Assembly (NCBI GenBank): GCA_002069785.1
Contig: MWCA01000013.1
Coordinates: forward strand, 1-64,000
Reading direction: 5' to 3'
Source: Lentisphaerae bacterium ADurb.Bin242
Lineage (GTDB): Bacteria > Verrucomicrobiota > Lentisphaeria > Victivallales > UBA1829
Length of the DNA stretch: 64,000 nt
Below the pieces are notes generated by a model. That model was not told where the DNA came from, searched no databases, and saw only the letters and a program-made list of their open reading frames with translations. Numbering within the stretch: the first letter of the stretch is position 1; each line of letters starts with the position of its first letter. Positions 17,794 to 28,855 of the stretch are shown here, piece after piece. The position numbers were made by a program, and so were the translations under genes.

Positions 17794-18533
17794 AGGACCT
17801 GCATTGCCATCTGCCGTTCGGTATCAGCGACGGACCTCCGGAAATTTCCGAAAGTCTGGAAATGCTGCGCATCGCGGCGGACAACGGCGTCTCCTACATC
17901 AATGCGGTGGCGCACTATGCACCGGACAGCCGGAGTCCTGTGGAACATGCCGTCGATTCCCTGCGGGAGGCGGCCGCCCGGTACAACATTACGCTCCACG
18001 CGGGTTTTGAATATACCTTCATGGACCTCCTCGAATCGCAGGAACCGTTTCTCACCATCGGGGACAGCAGCAGTTCCATTCTGGTGGACTTCAATACCGA
18101 CACCATCCCCTCGTTCGCGCCCATGCGTTTCTACGAGATCATGAGCAAAGGCACCCGGATCATTCTGGTCCATCCGGAAATTCTTTTCACCCGGCACGCC
18201 ATTCCGATGCTGACCAGACTGGCGGACATGAGAGTCGCATTCATGCTGAATGCGGCCAGTTTCCTGCCGGAAGCCCTGCCTCCGGTCCGGAACATGGCGC
18301 ACCGCCTCCTCCGTTCCGGAATCGCCAAGCTGGTGGCCTCCGACGCCCATGCCGCCGCAGGCCCGCGCCGCTATGTCCTTCAGGAAGCCCGAAAAGCCGT
18401 TTCCATTCAATACGGCGAGGAAAACGCCCGGATTCTCTTTGAGGTCAATCCGGACAGAGTTCTGCAGAATCTTTCCCCCTATGACCTGAATCTTCCCGAA
18501 GAACCTTTCTGGAAAAGATGGTTTTCCTGCTGA
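17790..18533 (+). CDS. PHP-family CpsB/YwqE-type tyrosine phosphatase
   Basis: The 247-residue protein starts with the PHP metal motif D-L-H-C-H-L. Further PHP signatures are H-A-G-F-E near 71-75, V-H-P-E near 126-129 and S-D-A-H-A near 184-188. This is the pattern of CpsB/CapC/YwqE phosphatases, which dephosphorylate BY-kinases that control capsule or exopolysaccharide export. The 4-base ATGA overlap with the glycan-initiating transferase implies translational coupling and supports that role. No BY-kinase or Wza-like export gene is in the window. A PHP hydrolase acting on another phosphoester is the alternative. Confidence 0.8.
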   Translation: MKDLHCHLPFGISDGPPEISESLEMLRIAADNGVSYINAVAHYAPDSRSPVEHAVDSLREAAARYNITLHAGFEYTFMDLLESQEPFLTIGDSSSSILVDFNTDTIPSFAPMRFYEIMSKGTRIILVHPEILFTRHAIPMLTRLADMRVAFMLNAASFLPEALPPVRNMAHRLLRSGIAKLVASDAHAAAGPRRYVLQEARKAVSIQYGEENARILFEVNPDRVLQNLSPYDLNLPEEPFWKRWFSC

Positions 18534-18575
18534 TCGGGCCAGTCCTCGATGCCGGGTCCATTTCCGGTTGCGGAC

Positions 18576-20354
18576 TCACATTTCCCGGAGAAGAGTTTCG
18601 AGGAAAACGATTTTCCGTCTCATCGATTCCGGATCGAAGAAGCGGACGAATGCTTCCCCGTGCCATCCCTGGCGCTCGTCTTTTTCCACCCACGGAAGCG
18701 CAGTATTGACCGCCTCCAGTTCCGACAGGACAATGTGTTTCAGTTCGTCCCGCCTGGAGTCGTCCCACTCGCAGCGGAGACGGTAGGCGCGGTAGATGTT
18801 TTCCGAACTCTGCCAGATACAGCCGCAGATCACGGCGTTGCCGAGTTCATGTTTCTCCTCGCATCCGTCCAGGCCCTCCGCGAGGAAGCCGACCCCCTGA
18901 CGCCACAGCACGGCCATCTTGCCGAGGTATCCGATCAGTTCGTCGAGCGTGAATTCGTGCGGCCGCATTGTGATGCTCCCGGTCAGGTCGTCCCCGCGTT
19001 CCTTCATGGGGAGGTAGGAACAGCCGAACGGTTTTCCGCGCAGTTTTTCCGCCCGGAAGATTTCCGAGTAGGATAAGGCGCACGTTTGCACGCCGCGGTA
19101 GAGGAACGGGATCGCATACGGGAAATAGCGGGCCGCATATTCAAAGTTGTCCCAGGCTCTCGCGACCAGTCCACTGTCGCATCCCGGAAAATAATGTTCG
19201 GCAAAAGCCCGGATCGCCTCTTTTTTGTTGTCCGGACGGTCCGGACGGAGAAAATAGTGGAAGCCGCATGTGTTCGCGCTGAAAAAGTTTCCGCAGTTCC
19301 AGCAGCCCATGTAGCCGACGTCCGGATGCTTCCGGTGCCAGTCGGCCTTGGCATAAATGCTGTTCATCATGGGAAGATTGACCACATTCGCCAGTTCGTG
19401 GGTGGTTCCCAGCTGGAGCTTCGTCATCCGCCGCATTCCGAGTTCACCCGCCGCCTCCAGCGTGCCGGTGCAGACCCCGGACGGCCCGCCGTAGATCAGG
19501 GAATACTCGTTGACGGGATGCTTCGGGCGTTCCGCCAGATCCATGAATCCTCCGCGTTCGCAGCAAGCCATTACGGTAACGTCGCGCGGAAGGAGTTCCA
19601 GCAGGGGACGGCAGGGGGATTTCAGCCATGAAGTCCACGCCCAGTTCCAGGCAACAATTTCCATGGAGGAGGAATGTTCGCGGATGCCGTCGCGCACAAG
19701 AGTGACCAGCTCGGCGGCAACTTCGTGAGGTTCTCTTTCCCGGCACCGCGGACATTCGATCAGCGGAGACCATTCAGTCGGATGGACCTTCGTCCGGTGG
19801 CTGTAACAGTGTCCGGGATACTCGCTGCCCGTGATAAGGATCATGCCGCCGAGGCCGGGCAGTTTTTCCGCAATCTGCGACGCCGCGCCGCGCACCCACT
19901 GTCTGACTTTCGGAACCGAGGTGCAGAGACAATACATCTCGATCGGTTCATGGAGGTTTTCCTCCAGAATCTGTTCCGTCGCCAGCTCCTTCTGTCCCAT
20001 GCAATCGGGGTGATTTTTCCAGAACTCCCGGTTCCCGGCCGCCACGCTCCGGACCGGCTGATAGTACAGAAACACCTTCAGGCCGAAACGGTCCGCCCGT
20101 TCGATCAGACGGTTCATATTCTCCACGTGCCGCGCCGCCTGTTCCCCGAATTCGGGGAACAGGTCCGATCGGGTCATGTTCGCGGGAACCGCATGAACCC
20201 AGAAAGCATTGAAGCCGTTTTCCGCGATCTTTTTCAGTTCCGGGTCCGTATACGTGTGAAGTGCTGTAATCGTCTCATCCGTTGAATCGTCCGGACAAAG
20301 CGAGTTCAAACCTCCGAACCGGGCATACGGCGAGCGCCAGATACGATACTGCAT
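18576..20354 (-). CDS. Putative cytoplasmic glycoside hydrolase (GH20/DUF4838-like TIM barrel)
   Basis: The product has 592 residues and no signal peptide. The early part reads like a TIM-barrel glycosidase: repeated strand-helix units (G-F-N-A-F-W-V-H, L-K-V-F-L-Y-Y), then G-G-M-I-L-I-T-G-S-E and a C-P-R-C loop near residue 210. The same cysteine loop follows the active-site strand in several other glycosidases here. Substrate and family cannot be named with confidence. It is the last gene of the LacI-linked minus-strand operon, 12 bases after the GH42-like gene. AAGGA precedes the ATG. Confidence 0.6.
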   Translation of the reverse strand: MQYRIWRSPYARFGGLNSLCPDDSTDETITALHTYTDPELKKIAENGFNAFWVHAVPANMTRSDLFPEFGEQAARHVENMNRLIERADRFGLKVFLYYQPVRSVAAGNREFWKNHPDCMGQKELATEQILEENLHEPIEMYCLCTSVPKVRQWVRGAASQIAEKLPGLGGMILITGSEYPGHCYSHRTKVHPTEWSPLIECPRCREREPHEVAAELVTLVRDGIREHSSSMEIVAWNWAWTSWLKSPCRPLLELLPRDVTVMACCERGGFMDLAERPKHPVNEYSLIYGGPSGVCTGTLEAAGELGMRRMTKLQLGTTHELANVVNLPMMNSIYAKADWHRKHPDVGYMGCWNCGNFFSANTCGFHYFLRPDRPDNKKEAIRAFAEHYFPGCDSGLVARAWDNFEYAARYFPYAIPFLYRGVQTCALSYSEIFRAEKLRGKPFGCSYLPMKERGDDLTGSITMRPHEFTLDELIGYLGKMAVLWRQGVGFLAEGLDGCEEKHELGNAVICGCIWQSSENIYRAYRLRCEWDDSRRDELKHIVLSELEAVNTALPWVEKDERQGWHGEAFVRFFDPESMRRKIVFLETLLREM

Positions 20355-20366
20355 TACGATGGTTCC

Positions 20367-22553
20367 TTATTTTTGGATGTAGATTCTAGCCTCGTCGGCT
20401 CTCAGATTCAGAAAAACTTCCGAGGAAACATTTTCTTCCTTTACCGCTTCGAACCACACCGCCTTTCCGGGCAGACGGAGCGTAAAGGAACAGGGTCTCC
20501 ACGCAAAGAGCGCGACAAACCGCGAAGCCGCATACACCAGCACCCCTTCGGGAGCGATCAGACGGCACCCCTCTTGCTGCATGAGTTTCCGGAAATGCGC
20601 CTCCTTCAGGAGCGGCACGGCACTGAAAAGATGCCGGTGTCCCCGGATTTTCAGTTCGGCGGCGGCCGCGGCTCCGTCGGCATACCGTGCCGCGGGCCGG
20701 AGTCCGTCGCCGTAAATTTCAAACACCGGACAGTTGTCCGCCACAGGACAGGCGTCATCGGCAACATGCGGAGGCCATTGCAGGGGAACCGTCCCTTCCA
20801 GCATCCCGCATGTCGGCATTTTTTCGGCAAAATCGGGCGTCCGTTCCTTCACGGCGCAGCCAAGAAAGGTTTGGATATTCTCTGCGGAACTAATTCCATC
20901 TTGAAGAATTCCCGGCGCATAATACCATATCGACAGGGTGGTTTCCGGGATGCGAACCTCGATTTTTTCCCATTGCGCGGCATCCGCTCGAAACGGATTG
21001 GCGAACACCAGAATCTTATAGCAGGAAAGGTCCAGCGTTTCCAGATCCTTCATCCGGTAAAAATCATACGGTGCGCCGACCCGGTTCATCGCATCGATCA
21101 GTTCCGGAAACAGGCAGCGGTGAAGGTAATAACTGGTTTTGTGATAATGGAAAGTCTCTTCATCCACGACCAGGCAGACTTCGCTTACGGATTCCATTTT
21201 CCGGTTGCGGAATTGAGCGGCGCTCTTTTCGATCCGCGCAATTTCGGAAAGCAGTACAGGAGAGTCATACCACCCGCCGCCGAGGTCCATCCACCAGAAA
21301 CTCGACCCGTGGGAAACACTTTTGGCAAACTCGCGCCAGAGGATGCTTTTTGTTTCCTCGAAATCGCTGCTTTTGTATTCAAGACCGGTTCCCTTCGCCA
21401 TACAGGTGCGATTGTCCAGCTCGTCCATCCAGAGTTTCCGGCGGTTGACCGATTGCGCTGGACACATTTCCCCGCCGCCTTCCCGTTTCGGCGCAGCCAG
21501 AAAATCGATGTAAGGCGAACAGAGAACCCGTTCCATGCCGTTGTATCCGGTATATGTCGAGCGGGCCACCTGAAGAAAATAGCCGTAAAACGTCCCCACC
21601 GGTTTCCCGCCGCTCTCCCTCTTGGCAATCCGCCCGAAATGCTCCAGAGCGTCCACATTGACATCCGTGACAAACAAGTCGTAGTCCGTGCAAATGACAT
21701 CTTCCGGCGCGGCGCGGAAAAATTCATTCATGCCGCGGATTGGCCCCTCCTTGTGATCCGGAGAAGGAAGCTCCACCGTATCCCGGGTCAATCCGGGTTG
21801 TCGCCACGCTTTCCGCAACGCTTCCGGCGAGCCGTATTTTTTTATCCCCCAGTCATAAAACATTTTCCGGTTGGTCACGCCGTAATCGGCGCTGTTGAAG
21901 ATGTTGCAGCGTCCCCATACACAGCTCTCTCCGGAAACCCCGTAGGCGATGTGCCAGGCGGGAATCCGTTTGCCGTAGGGACCGTCCTCAATGCGACGGA
22001 TGATCCGGCGCAGAACCTCGCCCGCGTCTCTCAGCCACTTTTTCGAGGAAAAGCTCTGGTTGGAGATCAAACCGCCGACATTCGGGCGGTCATCCTGCCA
22101 GCCGCCGGCGGTGTAGTAGCCCTTCGCGGACGGATAGCCGAGAAAGTCGTGCTTGTCCGTGCCGACGAGGGCGCGGATGCTTTCGGCGTCGCGCGGACCG
22201 TCATAATAGACGCACAATTCTTCCGGATTGGCTTCGGACCATTCCAGCGGGATGTTGAGTTTGATCCGGGGAATGTAAAGGAGGTCCTCCCCGCCGCAGG
22301 AAAAAACGGCTTCCAGAACCCGGTCCGTCAGTTCATAGTCATAACGGTCCACCCCCGTCCAGCCGTTGAAAAGGATACTGGTATGGAGTTTGATTCCGGC
22401 TCTGTAAAAGTCCGCATGATATTTTTTAACCTGATCCCAGTTGTCGAAAAACACGATCGGCTTTCCATCTTTGCCGAGCCTCGGCGGATCGTAACAGAAG
22501 CCGAGTTTCGACCAGAAGACCGAATTCGTGCGGAGCATTTCCATTGCGTTCAT
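20367..22553 (-). CDS. GH42-like glycosidase (beta-galactosidase-like), cytoplasmic
   Basis: The 728-residue product has a GH42/GH-A style barrel. G-V-S-G-E-S-C-V-W-G near residue 210 contains the likely acid/base Glu, and W-M-D-E-L-D-N near residue 377 is a candidate for the nucleophile region. The segment from about 460 to 620 resembles the Rossmann-like trimerisation domain of GH42 enzymes, and a small beta domain follows. No signal peptide is present, so it probably acts on imported oligosaccharides. No strong ribosome binding site precedes the ATG at 22553; the internal Met4 is an alternative. It sits in the LacI-linked operon. Confidence 0.6.
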   Translation of the reverse strand: MNAMEMLRTNSVFWSKLGFCYDPPRLGKDGKPIVFFDNWDQVKKYHADFYRAGIKLHTSILFNGWTGVDRYDYELTDRVLEAVFSCGGEDLLYIPRIKLNIPLEWSEANPEELCVYYDGPRDAESIRALVGTDKHDFLGYPSAKGYYTAGGWQDDRPNVGGLISNQSFSSKKWLRDAGEVLRRIIRRIEDGPYGKRIPAWHIAYGVSGESCVWGRCNIFNSADYGVTNRKMFYDWGIKKYGSPEALRKAWRQPGLTRDTVELPSPDHKEGPIRGMNEFFRAAPEDVICTDYDLFVTDVNVDALEHFGRIAKRESGGKPVGTFYGYFLQVARSTYTGYNGMERVLCSPYIDFLAAPKREGGGEMCPAQSVNRRKLWMDELDNRTCMAKGTGLEYKSSDFEETKSILWREFAKSVSHGSSFWWMDLGGGWYDSPVLLSEIARIEKSAAQFRNRKMESVSEVCLVVDEETFHYHKTSYYLHRCLFPELIDAMNRVGAPYDFYRMKDLETLDLSCYKILVFANPFRADAAQWEKIEVRIPETTLSIWYYAPGILQDGISSAENIQTFLGCAVKERTPDFAEKMPTCGMLEGTVPLQWPPHVADDACPVADNCPVFEIYGDGLRPAARYADGAAAAAELKIRGHRHLFSAVPLLKEAHFRKLMQQEGCRLIAPEGVLVYAASRFVALFAWRPCSFTLRLPGKAVWFEAVKEENVSSEVFLNLRADEARIYIQK

Positions 22554-22566
22554 TTCCGGATATTTC

Positions 22567-24351
22567 TCAGTTTTCGTTCAGGTTGTAGAATTCCACTTCA
22601 TCCACCCAGCAGACATCTTCCGGTCTGCCTTCGCTCTTCACGCCGATTTGGACGGAAATCCCTTTGGCCGGCGGCGGAAAATGTTCCTTCAAAATCAGTG
22701 CGGAGGCTTCCTTCCAGCCGTCTCCCAGATCTTTCCGGAACGGGAACGCCATGTTGTGTCCCCAGAAATTCCAGCGGCCCTTGTCGTCCAGCCATCCCAG
22801 TGACAAAGACGGAACCATCGTCCCGGACGTCCTGACCCGTGCGCGAAGGAAATAGGCGCCCTCCTGGCTGAACGGAGGAGACTGTAGAATGCAGCCCTGT
22901 CTGACCGCCTGCATCTTCGCGGCATTTGAACCGCCGCGTCCCTGATCGGCCGCAATGGAAAACGTTCCTTGGGAAGTCCTGGTATCCTGCCAGCAGCCCC
23001 ACGGATTTGCCGCCTTCACAAAAGTAACTTCCGGCGGGAGCGTTTCTCCGTTCTTCGCGGCGAAGGAGTCCCCGAACTTCGGATTCCGGATCAGATTCTT
23101 CCGGAAAACTCCCTTTTCGATGATATCCCGGTAGTATTTCTGCGGATTTTTTGCATAAAGAATCGCCTGCGTGATGCCGGGCAGAGCATCTTCCCAGAGC
23201 GGCCCCGGGCGCTTGATGTTGTTGCAGGCTTTCTCCATCCACCCGCTGAATTTCCAGGTGTACCAGGAACGGCCTTCGCTCCAGGTCCAGGCATATTCAT
23301 CGGCCGCGGCAAGCGCACAGGTCAGGTTGCGCTGGAGGAGTTTCAGATTCCCGGCCGGATCGTCGGAAATGAACCAGATGGATTTCGGATCGGTGATGAT
23401 ATAGCGGTCCAGATAAGTTGCCATGCCGAGCTGAGTCCGCCTCCAATATTTTTCATAATTCTTCGGATCGATCAGCCATCTGGATTTTTTCGTGCGGGTG
23501 GCAATGACCAGCTGATAGTCGCCCGGTTCGGTCGCCCGGTATCCGGACGATTCCATGCCCTCCACGATGGTCACGGTTTCCGGCATGGCGTCATAGATGC
23601 CATTCAAAAATGGGATCGTCAGCCCCATGATCCATTTTTCCCCTTTCACATAAGGAGAGGTGACGCCGTCGGCACAGGCGTAATTCTGGTCCAGCCAGAA
23701 GAAGGTGTGGAGAACGATGTCCGGATATTCCTTTGCAATGGCCTTGATGAACTCGCGTCCGCGTTGACGCGCCTTGTCCCAGGTCTCGGCGTAGGAGCGC
23801 CCCAGGACCGGATTGAAAAGAAAGGTCTGCCGTTCATAATTCTCAATATCGATATTCAACCCCCGGCATCCGGTTTCCCGGGCAATGGCGGCCATCAGTG
23901 CAAAGTTGTGGACAATGGTGTCCCAGGTTTTGTCGTCGAACCAGTCGAAACGGTCTTTGGACGCGGCCATGGAATTGGTGTTGATGAAGTTGTATTTCAG
24001 GTATTTGAACTTTGCATTGGCTTCCTTGAGCTGTTCGATTTCCCTGGTGAAGTAGGAATGGTCCCATTTCCAGTCGGAAAAGAACATGGCGCCCGATCCT
24101 GCGGGATAACCATAATTGCCTTTTTCCCGTTCCTTCCGGTGCGTGGAGGAGTTGAATTCGATCCCCATGCCGTCGTAGGCGATCATATTTTTTTCGATCT
24201 CGTCGAAATGCTGGAGCAGATAGGATGGCGTTGGAGCATCCCAGCCGAACTTGATGAGTTTTTTAACCGGAGACAGTTGAAAGCGGGCGTCCTGGGCACA
24301 CAAGAGGGTGGCCGCAGTGCAAACAGAAAGCGTCAGCAGTGTTTTATTCAT
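22567..24351 (-). CDS. Secreted TIM-barrel protein with C-terminal carbohydrate-binding-like domain
   Basis: The product has 594 residues and a signal peptide (M-N-K-T-L-L-T-L-S-V ... C-A-Q). Residues 30-400 look like an alpha/beta barrel: L-K-Y-N-F-I-N-T-N, L-N-I-D-I-E-N-Y-E, L-H-T-F-F-W-L and Y-A-W-T-W-S-E-G-R-S-W. Residues 430-590 form a beta-rich module ending in W-V-D-E-V-E-F-Y, typical of CBM4/9-like folds. The conserved acids in D-I-E-N-Y-E and W-S-E-G are plausible catalytic residues. I cannot assign a CAZy family. AAGGA lies just upstream of the ATG. Confidence 0.6.
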   Translation of the reverse strand: MNKTLLTLSVCTAATLLCAQDARFQLSPVKKLIKFGWDAPTPSYLLQHFDEIEKNMIAYDGMGIEFNSSTHRKEREKGNYGYPAGSGAMFFSDWKWDHSYFTREIEQLKEANAKFKYLKYNFINTNSMAASKDRFDWFDDKTWDTIVHNFALMAAIARETGCRGLNIDIENYERQTFLFNPVLGRSYAETWDKARQRGREFIKAIAKEYPDIVLHTFFWLDQNYACADGVTSPYVKGEKWIMGLTIPFLNGIYDAMPETVTIVEGMESSGYRATEPGDYQLVIATRTKKSRWLIDPKNYEKYWRRTQLGMATYLDRYIITDPKSIWFISDDPAGNLKLLQRNLTCALAAADEYAWTWSEGRSWYTWKFSGWMEKACNNIKRPGPLWEDALPGITQAILYAKNPQKYYRDIIEKGVFRKNLIRNPKFGDSFAAKNGETLPPEVTFVKAANPWGCWQDTRTSQGTFSIAADQGRGGSNAAKMQAVRQGCILQSPPFSQEGAYFLRARVRTSGTMVPSLSLGWLDDKGRWNFWGHNMAFPFRKDLGDGWKEASALILKEHFPPPAKGISVQIGVKSEGRPEDVCWVDEVEFYNLNEN

Positions 24352-24386
24352 ATCCGATTATCCTTTGTATATTGGGAATCCGGGGG

Positions 24387-25130
24387 TCAGTTGACTTCCC
24401 AGACATTGAACTCGTTGACCTGTTTCAGACGCAGAGTATCCCACGCCCGGTAATGGGCGTTGATCTCGGCGCGCCCTTCCGCGGCGACACTGCCGCTTGC
24501 CTGAAGAATGTTCGCCGTTCCGCCGTGCCGCCGATGGATCGCGGAAGAACTGGACACATCTCCGGCCGCGACAAAAGAAATTTTGCATGTCTGGGAATAT
24601 GGGGACGTATCTCCGGAAGGCGGATTAGGGTAAGAGCCCTGAATGGAATCCATCAGCAGGGGCGTTTTCCATTTCATGGGATCGGTATCGTTGCGGAACC
24701 CGAGATAATATTTGTCGATCTTCAGATAGGCCCCGGCCTGCTTGCTGTATGCCGATTGAAATCCGCCGTAAATCTGGAAATATTCCTGATTGCCGCGTCC
24801 GCCGATATATTTGTGCGGGGAAAAAGTGGAACATACGAAACGGCCCGTGTCTTTCGCTTTCATATATCCGTTATCCACCAGGCACATCGCCATGGTCATG
24901 TTGTTCCAGCCCGAAAGATTGACTCTCAGCGGAGGAACCCAGTCGTTCCAGTCTGAAACATACAGTCCGATGGTCAGGTAATTCTGTTTGAGCTGATTGA
25001 CGCATGCAATCGACTGTGCTTTCTGTCTTGCCCGGTTCAGGGCAGGCAGCAGCAATGCCGACAGGACGGCGATGATCGCAATCACTACAAGGAGTTCCAC
25101 TAATGTAAAAAACCGTTGTTTCTTCTTCAT
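24387..25130 (-). CDS. PulG-like pseudopilin (prepilin N-methylation motif)
   Basis: The 247-residue product begins with a short basic leader (M-K-K-K-Q-R-F) and the class III prepilin core [11 protein letters not shown], with Glu5 after the processing site. A hydrophobic helix and [12 protein letters not shown] follow. The C-terminal signature [15 protein letters not shown] is a degenerate H-x-G-x-x-N...G motif of Lentisphaerota/Planctomycete pseudopilins. It should be processed by a prepilin peptidase and sit in the inner membrane or a pseudopilus; its role next to sugar genes is unknown. The ATG at 25130 has AAGGA at 7 bases; the upstream GTG frame would spoil the short leader. Confidence 0.85.
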   Translation of the reverse strand: MKKKQRFFTLVELLVVIAIIAVLSALLLPALNRARQKAQSIACVNQLKQNYLTIGLYVSDWNDWVPPLRVNLSGWNNMTMAMCLVDNGYMKAKDTGRFVCSTFSPHKYIGGRGNQEYFQIYGGFQSAYSKQAGAYLKIDKYYLGFRNDTDPMKWKTPLLMDSIQGSYPNPPSGDTSPYSQTCKISFVAAGDVSSSSAIHRRHGGTANILQASGSVAAEGRAEINAHYRAWDTLRLKQVNEFNVWEVN

Positions 25131-25153
25131 TTTTTTCCTTTCTGTCTGCCCGT

Positions 25154-25882
25154 TCACCAGTAGTTTGAATCGGAATTGATGTTGGGATCGCCGTTGTTGG
25201 GCCACCAGCGGACATGGTCATACATGTAGACCCGGGCGGGCTGGCCGAACTTCGCCCGGAGAAGATGGCTTGCGCTGCCGTCAACAAAGGAAAAGTTGTC
25301 GCCGCCGGAGTGCATCAGATAATAGTTTCCGTAATCATAGGCCACCGAACAGCGGGTGAAGCAAAGCGCGCTCGGAAAACGGACTGTCCCCGGCTTGAAG
25401 AAGGTGATGGTCGCCCCGGCGACAGTCGTGCAATCGGGCACTTTGTTGTAGGCCCAGGCCGTGCCGTGCTGGGCCGCCTTGGCGGAACAGCTCTTGGTGA
25501 ACGTGAAAAAGGTGATGCCGCCATTGATGATGGTGCTCATCCCGAGCCTGGTCCGCCGGCTGACGGCTTCCTCGCAAATATACGGCTTCGTTGAAACCGA
25601 GGGATTGGTTTTCACGATTCCGGCCTTGTAATAGAGTTGAGGATGGGAAGCGGTATAATCCTTGCTTCCGAGCCAGCCGTCCCCGGGAACCCAGTCCTTG
25701 TAGGAATCGGCATAGGAGATGTGCGCCAGGTAAAGCTGCTTGAGCTTGCTGACGCATGAAATGGTCCTCGCTTTCTCCCGCGCCTTGTTCAGCGCCGGCA
25801 GCAGCATGCCGGCCAGAATGGCGATGATGGCCACCACGACGAGGAGTTCGATTAATGTGAAAATCCTGTTGTTACGCCTCAT
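25154..25882 (-). CDS. PulG-like pseudopilin
   Basis: The 242-residue product has the leader M-R-R-N-N-R-I and the core [24 protein letters not shown] follows. The C-terminal signature [14 protein letters not shown] keeps the D-G of the H-X9-DG type. Two ATGs compete: 25888 directly abuts the AGGAGG, while 25882 is six bases from it, so 25882 was chosen. It lies between the DUF4838 gene and a second pseudopilin gene. The two pseudopilins are only moderately alike outside the N-terminus, so this is not a recent tandem duplication. Confidence 0.85.
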   Translation of the reverse strand: MRRNNRIFTLIELLVVVAIIAILAGMLLPALNKAREKARTISCVSKLKQLYLAHISYADSYKDWVPGDGWLGSKDYTASHPQLYYKAGIVKTNPSVSTKPYICEEAVSRRTRLGMSTIINGGITFFTFTKSCSAKAAQHGTAWAYNKVPDCTTVAGATITFFKPGTVRFPSALCFTRCSVAYDYGNYYLMHSGGDNFSFVDGSASHLLRAKFGQPARVYMYDHVRWWPNNGDPNINSDSNYW

Positions 25883-25910
25883 TTTCATCCTCCTTTTCCT
25901 GTTTTGTTGA

Positions 25911-28706
25911 CTATGGGACAATCGTGCATGTGACGCTTTCCACCGTGATGTCTTCCCCTCCAATATAGAAAATATACCACGACTCTTTGGGCAGGAATTT
26001 GCTCTTGAACGTGTAGTCCTTGAATTCAGGAGTCAACGGCTGATTCTTGAAGTCTTCTCGACGGTGGTTCGTGCGCGGAGAGTATCCCTCCCACGACCAG
26101 GTGAAGCAATGGATGTTCTTCGTTCCTTTGGCGCGGACCGTGAACACGTATTCGCCTCCGGCGACATCCTTCGGAACTCCGAAGCCGATGAACATCACGC
26201 CGTCGATCCAGACATGGTTTCCGTTCGCGGTCGGGATGATTTTGTTTTTCTCAATGGCGTTTCCGGCCAGATCCCAGTATTTCGGGAATTTGACAACGGC
26301 GCCCTTGGAGGTTTTGTAATCGACGATCTCCGCGAAATTGCCGTTGCGGATGTAGTCATTGGCGAAAACCGCCTTCCGGAACATCTCCGTATGGTGCGGA
26401 CGCACCCCGTCGACCGAACTCCATTCGGAGGAAGTCGGCGGCTGAAGGTTGGTCACCGTGCGCATGAAGTGCATCTTCCACGCTTTGGCGGGGTCGATCT
26501 TCACCTTCATCGGCGACAGCGGAATCCGGATTTCATAGTTATAACCGGTTCCGTCCTTCACCGCCTTGATCTCCGCGCCCGACTCGAATTTTTTGTCGAA
26601 ATTCTGCCCGATACAGGAGGCGTCGTACAGGACGCCGTTCGTATTGATGATCAGATGATAGAATTCGCCGGATTCATTGGGCGGCGCCAGCTGGATTTCG
26701 ATGGAATCGTCGTTCCAGACGGGGCCGTCGTGTTCCCTGACGCCCGCACGGACGGGGCTCCAGGCGTTTTTGTTGTCGGCGTTGACCGCAATGTAAAGAT
26801 TCTGATCGTCGTATGCCACACGGACTTTTGTATTTTCTTTGGCGGGCTGTTTTTCAGCGGTCAGGAACCCATCGATCGGAAGTGTCTTCACCCAGGTTTT
26901 TTCATCGAATTTCCCGTCGATGACGATTTTTTCCCCGGCCTTCTGCGGAACCAGCTCTTTTTTTCCGCCGAGGATTTTTTTCAGTTCCCCGGAAGGTTCC
27001 TTCCAATACTGGTTGAGACATTTCCGGTCCAGCCCGATCCGCTTCTTCCCCATTTCGGTGTCCGCCAGACGGAGCGCCTGATCCAGATACTCGTTGAGCT
27101 TCCTTTCGGAACCGGGGACGTTCAGGCAGTAGGCCGTGCGGATGGAACCGCCCAGAATGGCATGTCCCGGAGCGCTCTCCCACAGGGTGCGCCGGTACGC
27201 GTGATACTGTTTCATGACCGGAGCGGCTTTGCCATAGTAAAGATCGTAAGCTTCATCAAGTAATTTCTCCGCATCGAGCGAGCTGTCCCACAGCAATTTG
27301 GAGGCGACATAATGCGTCTGCCACGCGGAAAGGAATTGCTCCTCCGGATAGTTGGTATAGGGACTTTTGAAAACATTTCCATAGGCGGTGTTCACCTCGT
27401 CTGCCCACCCGACGGCGCCCATTTTCCGGAAAGTCTTGAGGTCGTCCGCCAGAATGAATTCAAACGGGGCGTAATAACAGCGGGAGTCGTGGCGGTAGTC
27501 GTAGACGCCGATTTCGCGGGTGCGTTTTTTCCATTCCGTCATGCCTTCATACAGTTTCTGGTTACAGACGGAATCCGGAGAGAAGCGATGAACGTAGCAC
27601 TTCTGGTGCGTCGCATACCACACATGGGAATTTTTGGAAAAGTAAGTGACGGCGGGATCCTCCGGAACATCCCGGTAATTCCAATACGCCCAGAACCGGA
27701 GATGAGCCTCCGGACACTCCTTGAGAATCCGGTCGCCGACCGCCTTGAAGTAGCGGTGGAAGAGATTGGAGACGGAATATTTTCCGTTATAGGTTCCCAT
27801 TTTTTTGCAGTTGCCGCATTCGCAAAACGCCTCGCTGTCGTCCTCCCCGATGAAGTCCACGATCACATTCGGATCGGCCTTGACCGCCTTGACATACGCC
27901 TCCACGGTCTTGTCTTGCACATACGGATGGGAAAGACAGCGGTTGACGCGCCCCTCATGCGTGCGTTTCCCGTTCTTGAGCGCGAAATATTCCGGATGGT
28001 CCTTGAACAGTTCCTTCGGAACCACCAGCTGCGCGCCATTGTGACCTCCGACCGCGTTCACCGCGCCGCGTTCCGCACGGTAGCGGAGTTTCTCCTCCCT
28101 GCTGAATTTCGGCAGCTGCCAGAAATGGGCGGAAATGTGCATCCGGTTGCGGGTCATCCAGTCATACGTGCTGATGAAGTCGTTGGAGGAGCCGCAGACG
28201 GACAGCTCCCGGTATTGGTAATCCGCCTGCTGGAAATCCTCGGCGTCCGGAAGCAGGATGGATTTTTTCACGGGACAGTATTCGCCCATTTCACCGGGAT
28301 AAAACCAGCGCACGCCCAGATATTTTTCGAGGAAGGCATACGTCCCGAAGAGGACGGAACGGGAATCCTTTCCGGTAATGAGAATCTTCCCCGGAGCAAT
28401 GCTGATATGGAAGGCGTCGTTCCGGGCGTCGTTCAGTTTTTTCTGAATCCCTTTCGGAAGACCCGGCGTATTGGAAACAGTCCCGATGAAAATTCGGTTC
28501 TTCCCGTCGGTGCCGAGAGGAGAGCCGACAATTTTTTGAACGTAAGACTCCAACTCGCGCTTTGCCAGTTGCTCCGGCGGCGCGGCATTCGCCGCAAGAG
28601 TCACCGAAGCCGTAGTTTTTCCGTCTTTCGCCAGTTCAAACGCCGCCCGGGCGGCAAAAGAGAACACGCAGGACGCCAGCACGATCCATAGAATACGCTT
28701 TTTCAT
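25911..28706 (-). CDS. Secreted DUF4838 glycosidase-like protein with C-terminal CBM9-like domain
   Basis: The 931-residue product has a signal peptide (M-K-K-R-I-L-W-I-V ... A-R-A-A). Residues 25-130 resemble the alpha-glucuronidase/GH20-type N-terminal domain ([23 protein letters not shown]). DUF4838 follows, with F-I-G-E-D-D-S and the loop C-E-C-G-N-C near residue 310. Residues 595-760 are CBM9-like ([11 protein letters not shown] and V-W-N-D-D-S-I-E-I), and the end is a beta-rich module. It probably acts on an extracellular or periplasmic glycan. It is the first gene after the LacI regulator, 149 bases downstream. GGAGG precedes the ATG at 28706. Confidence 0.8.
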   Translation of the reverse strand: MKKRILWIVLASCVFSFAARAAFELAKDGKTTASVTLAANAAPPEQLAKRELESYVQKIVGSPLGTDGKNRIFIGTVSNTPGLPKGIQKKLNDARNDAFHISIAPGKILITGKDSRSVLFGTYAFLEKYLGVRWFYPGEMGEYCPVKKSILLPDAEDFQQADYQYRELSVCGSSNDFISTYDWMTRNRMHISAHFWQLPKFSREEKLRYRAERGAVNAVGGHNGAQLVVPKELFKDHPEYFALKNGKRTHEGRVNRCLSHPYVQDKTVEAYVKAVKADPNVIVDFIGEDDSEAFCECGNCKKMGTYNGKYSVSNLFHRYFKAVGDRILKECPEAHLRFWAYWNYRDVPEDPAVTYFSKNSHVWYATHQKCYVHRFSPDSVCNQKLYEGMTEWKKRTREIGVYDYRHDSRCYYAPFEFILADDLKTFRKMGAVGWADEVNTAYGNVFKSPYTNYPEEQFLSAWQTHYVASKLLWDSSLDAEKLLDEAYDLYYGKAAPVMKQYHAYRRTLWESAPGHAILGGSIRTAYCLNVPGSERKLNEYLDQALRLADTEMGKKRIGLDRKCLNQYWKEPSGELKKILGGKKELVPQKAGEKIVIDGKFDEKTWVKTLPIDGFLTAEKQPAKENTKVRVAYDDQNLYIAVNADNKNAWSPVRAGVREHDGPVWNDDSIEIQLAPPNESGEFYHLIINTNGVLYDASCIGQNFDKKFESGAEIKAVKDGTGYNYEIRIPLSPMKVKIDPAKAWKMHFMRTVTNLQPPTSSEWSSVDGVRPHHTEMFRKAVFANDYIRNGNFAEIVDYKTSKGAVVKFPKYWDLAGNAIEKNKIIPTANGNHVWIDGVMFIGFGVPKDVAGGEYVFTVRAKGTKNIHCFTWSWEGYSPRTNHRREDFKNQPLTPEFKDYTFKSKFLPKESWYIFYIGGEDITVESVTCTIVP

Positions 28707-28855
28707 AAAAATCCTCCATCCCTTCCCGTTATGCGGTTTCAATCCGGACAACAATCATCAGAAATTCAATCGATTCAAAGGAAAGCGGAACCGCATTTCC
28801 GTTTTTTTTCTCCATATCCGTCTCCGTTTCATCCTTGCCGTTTCCGAACGGACTT

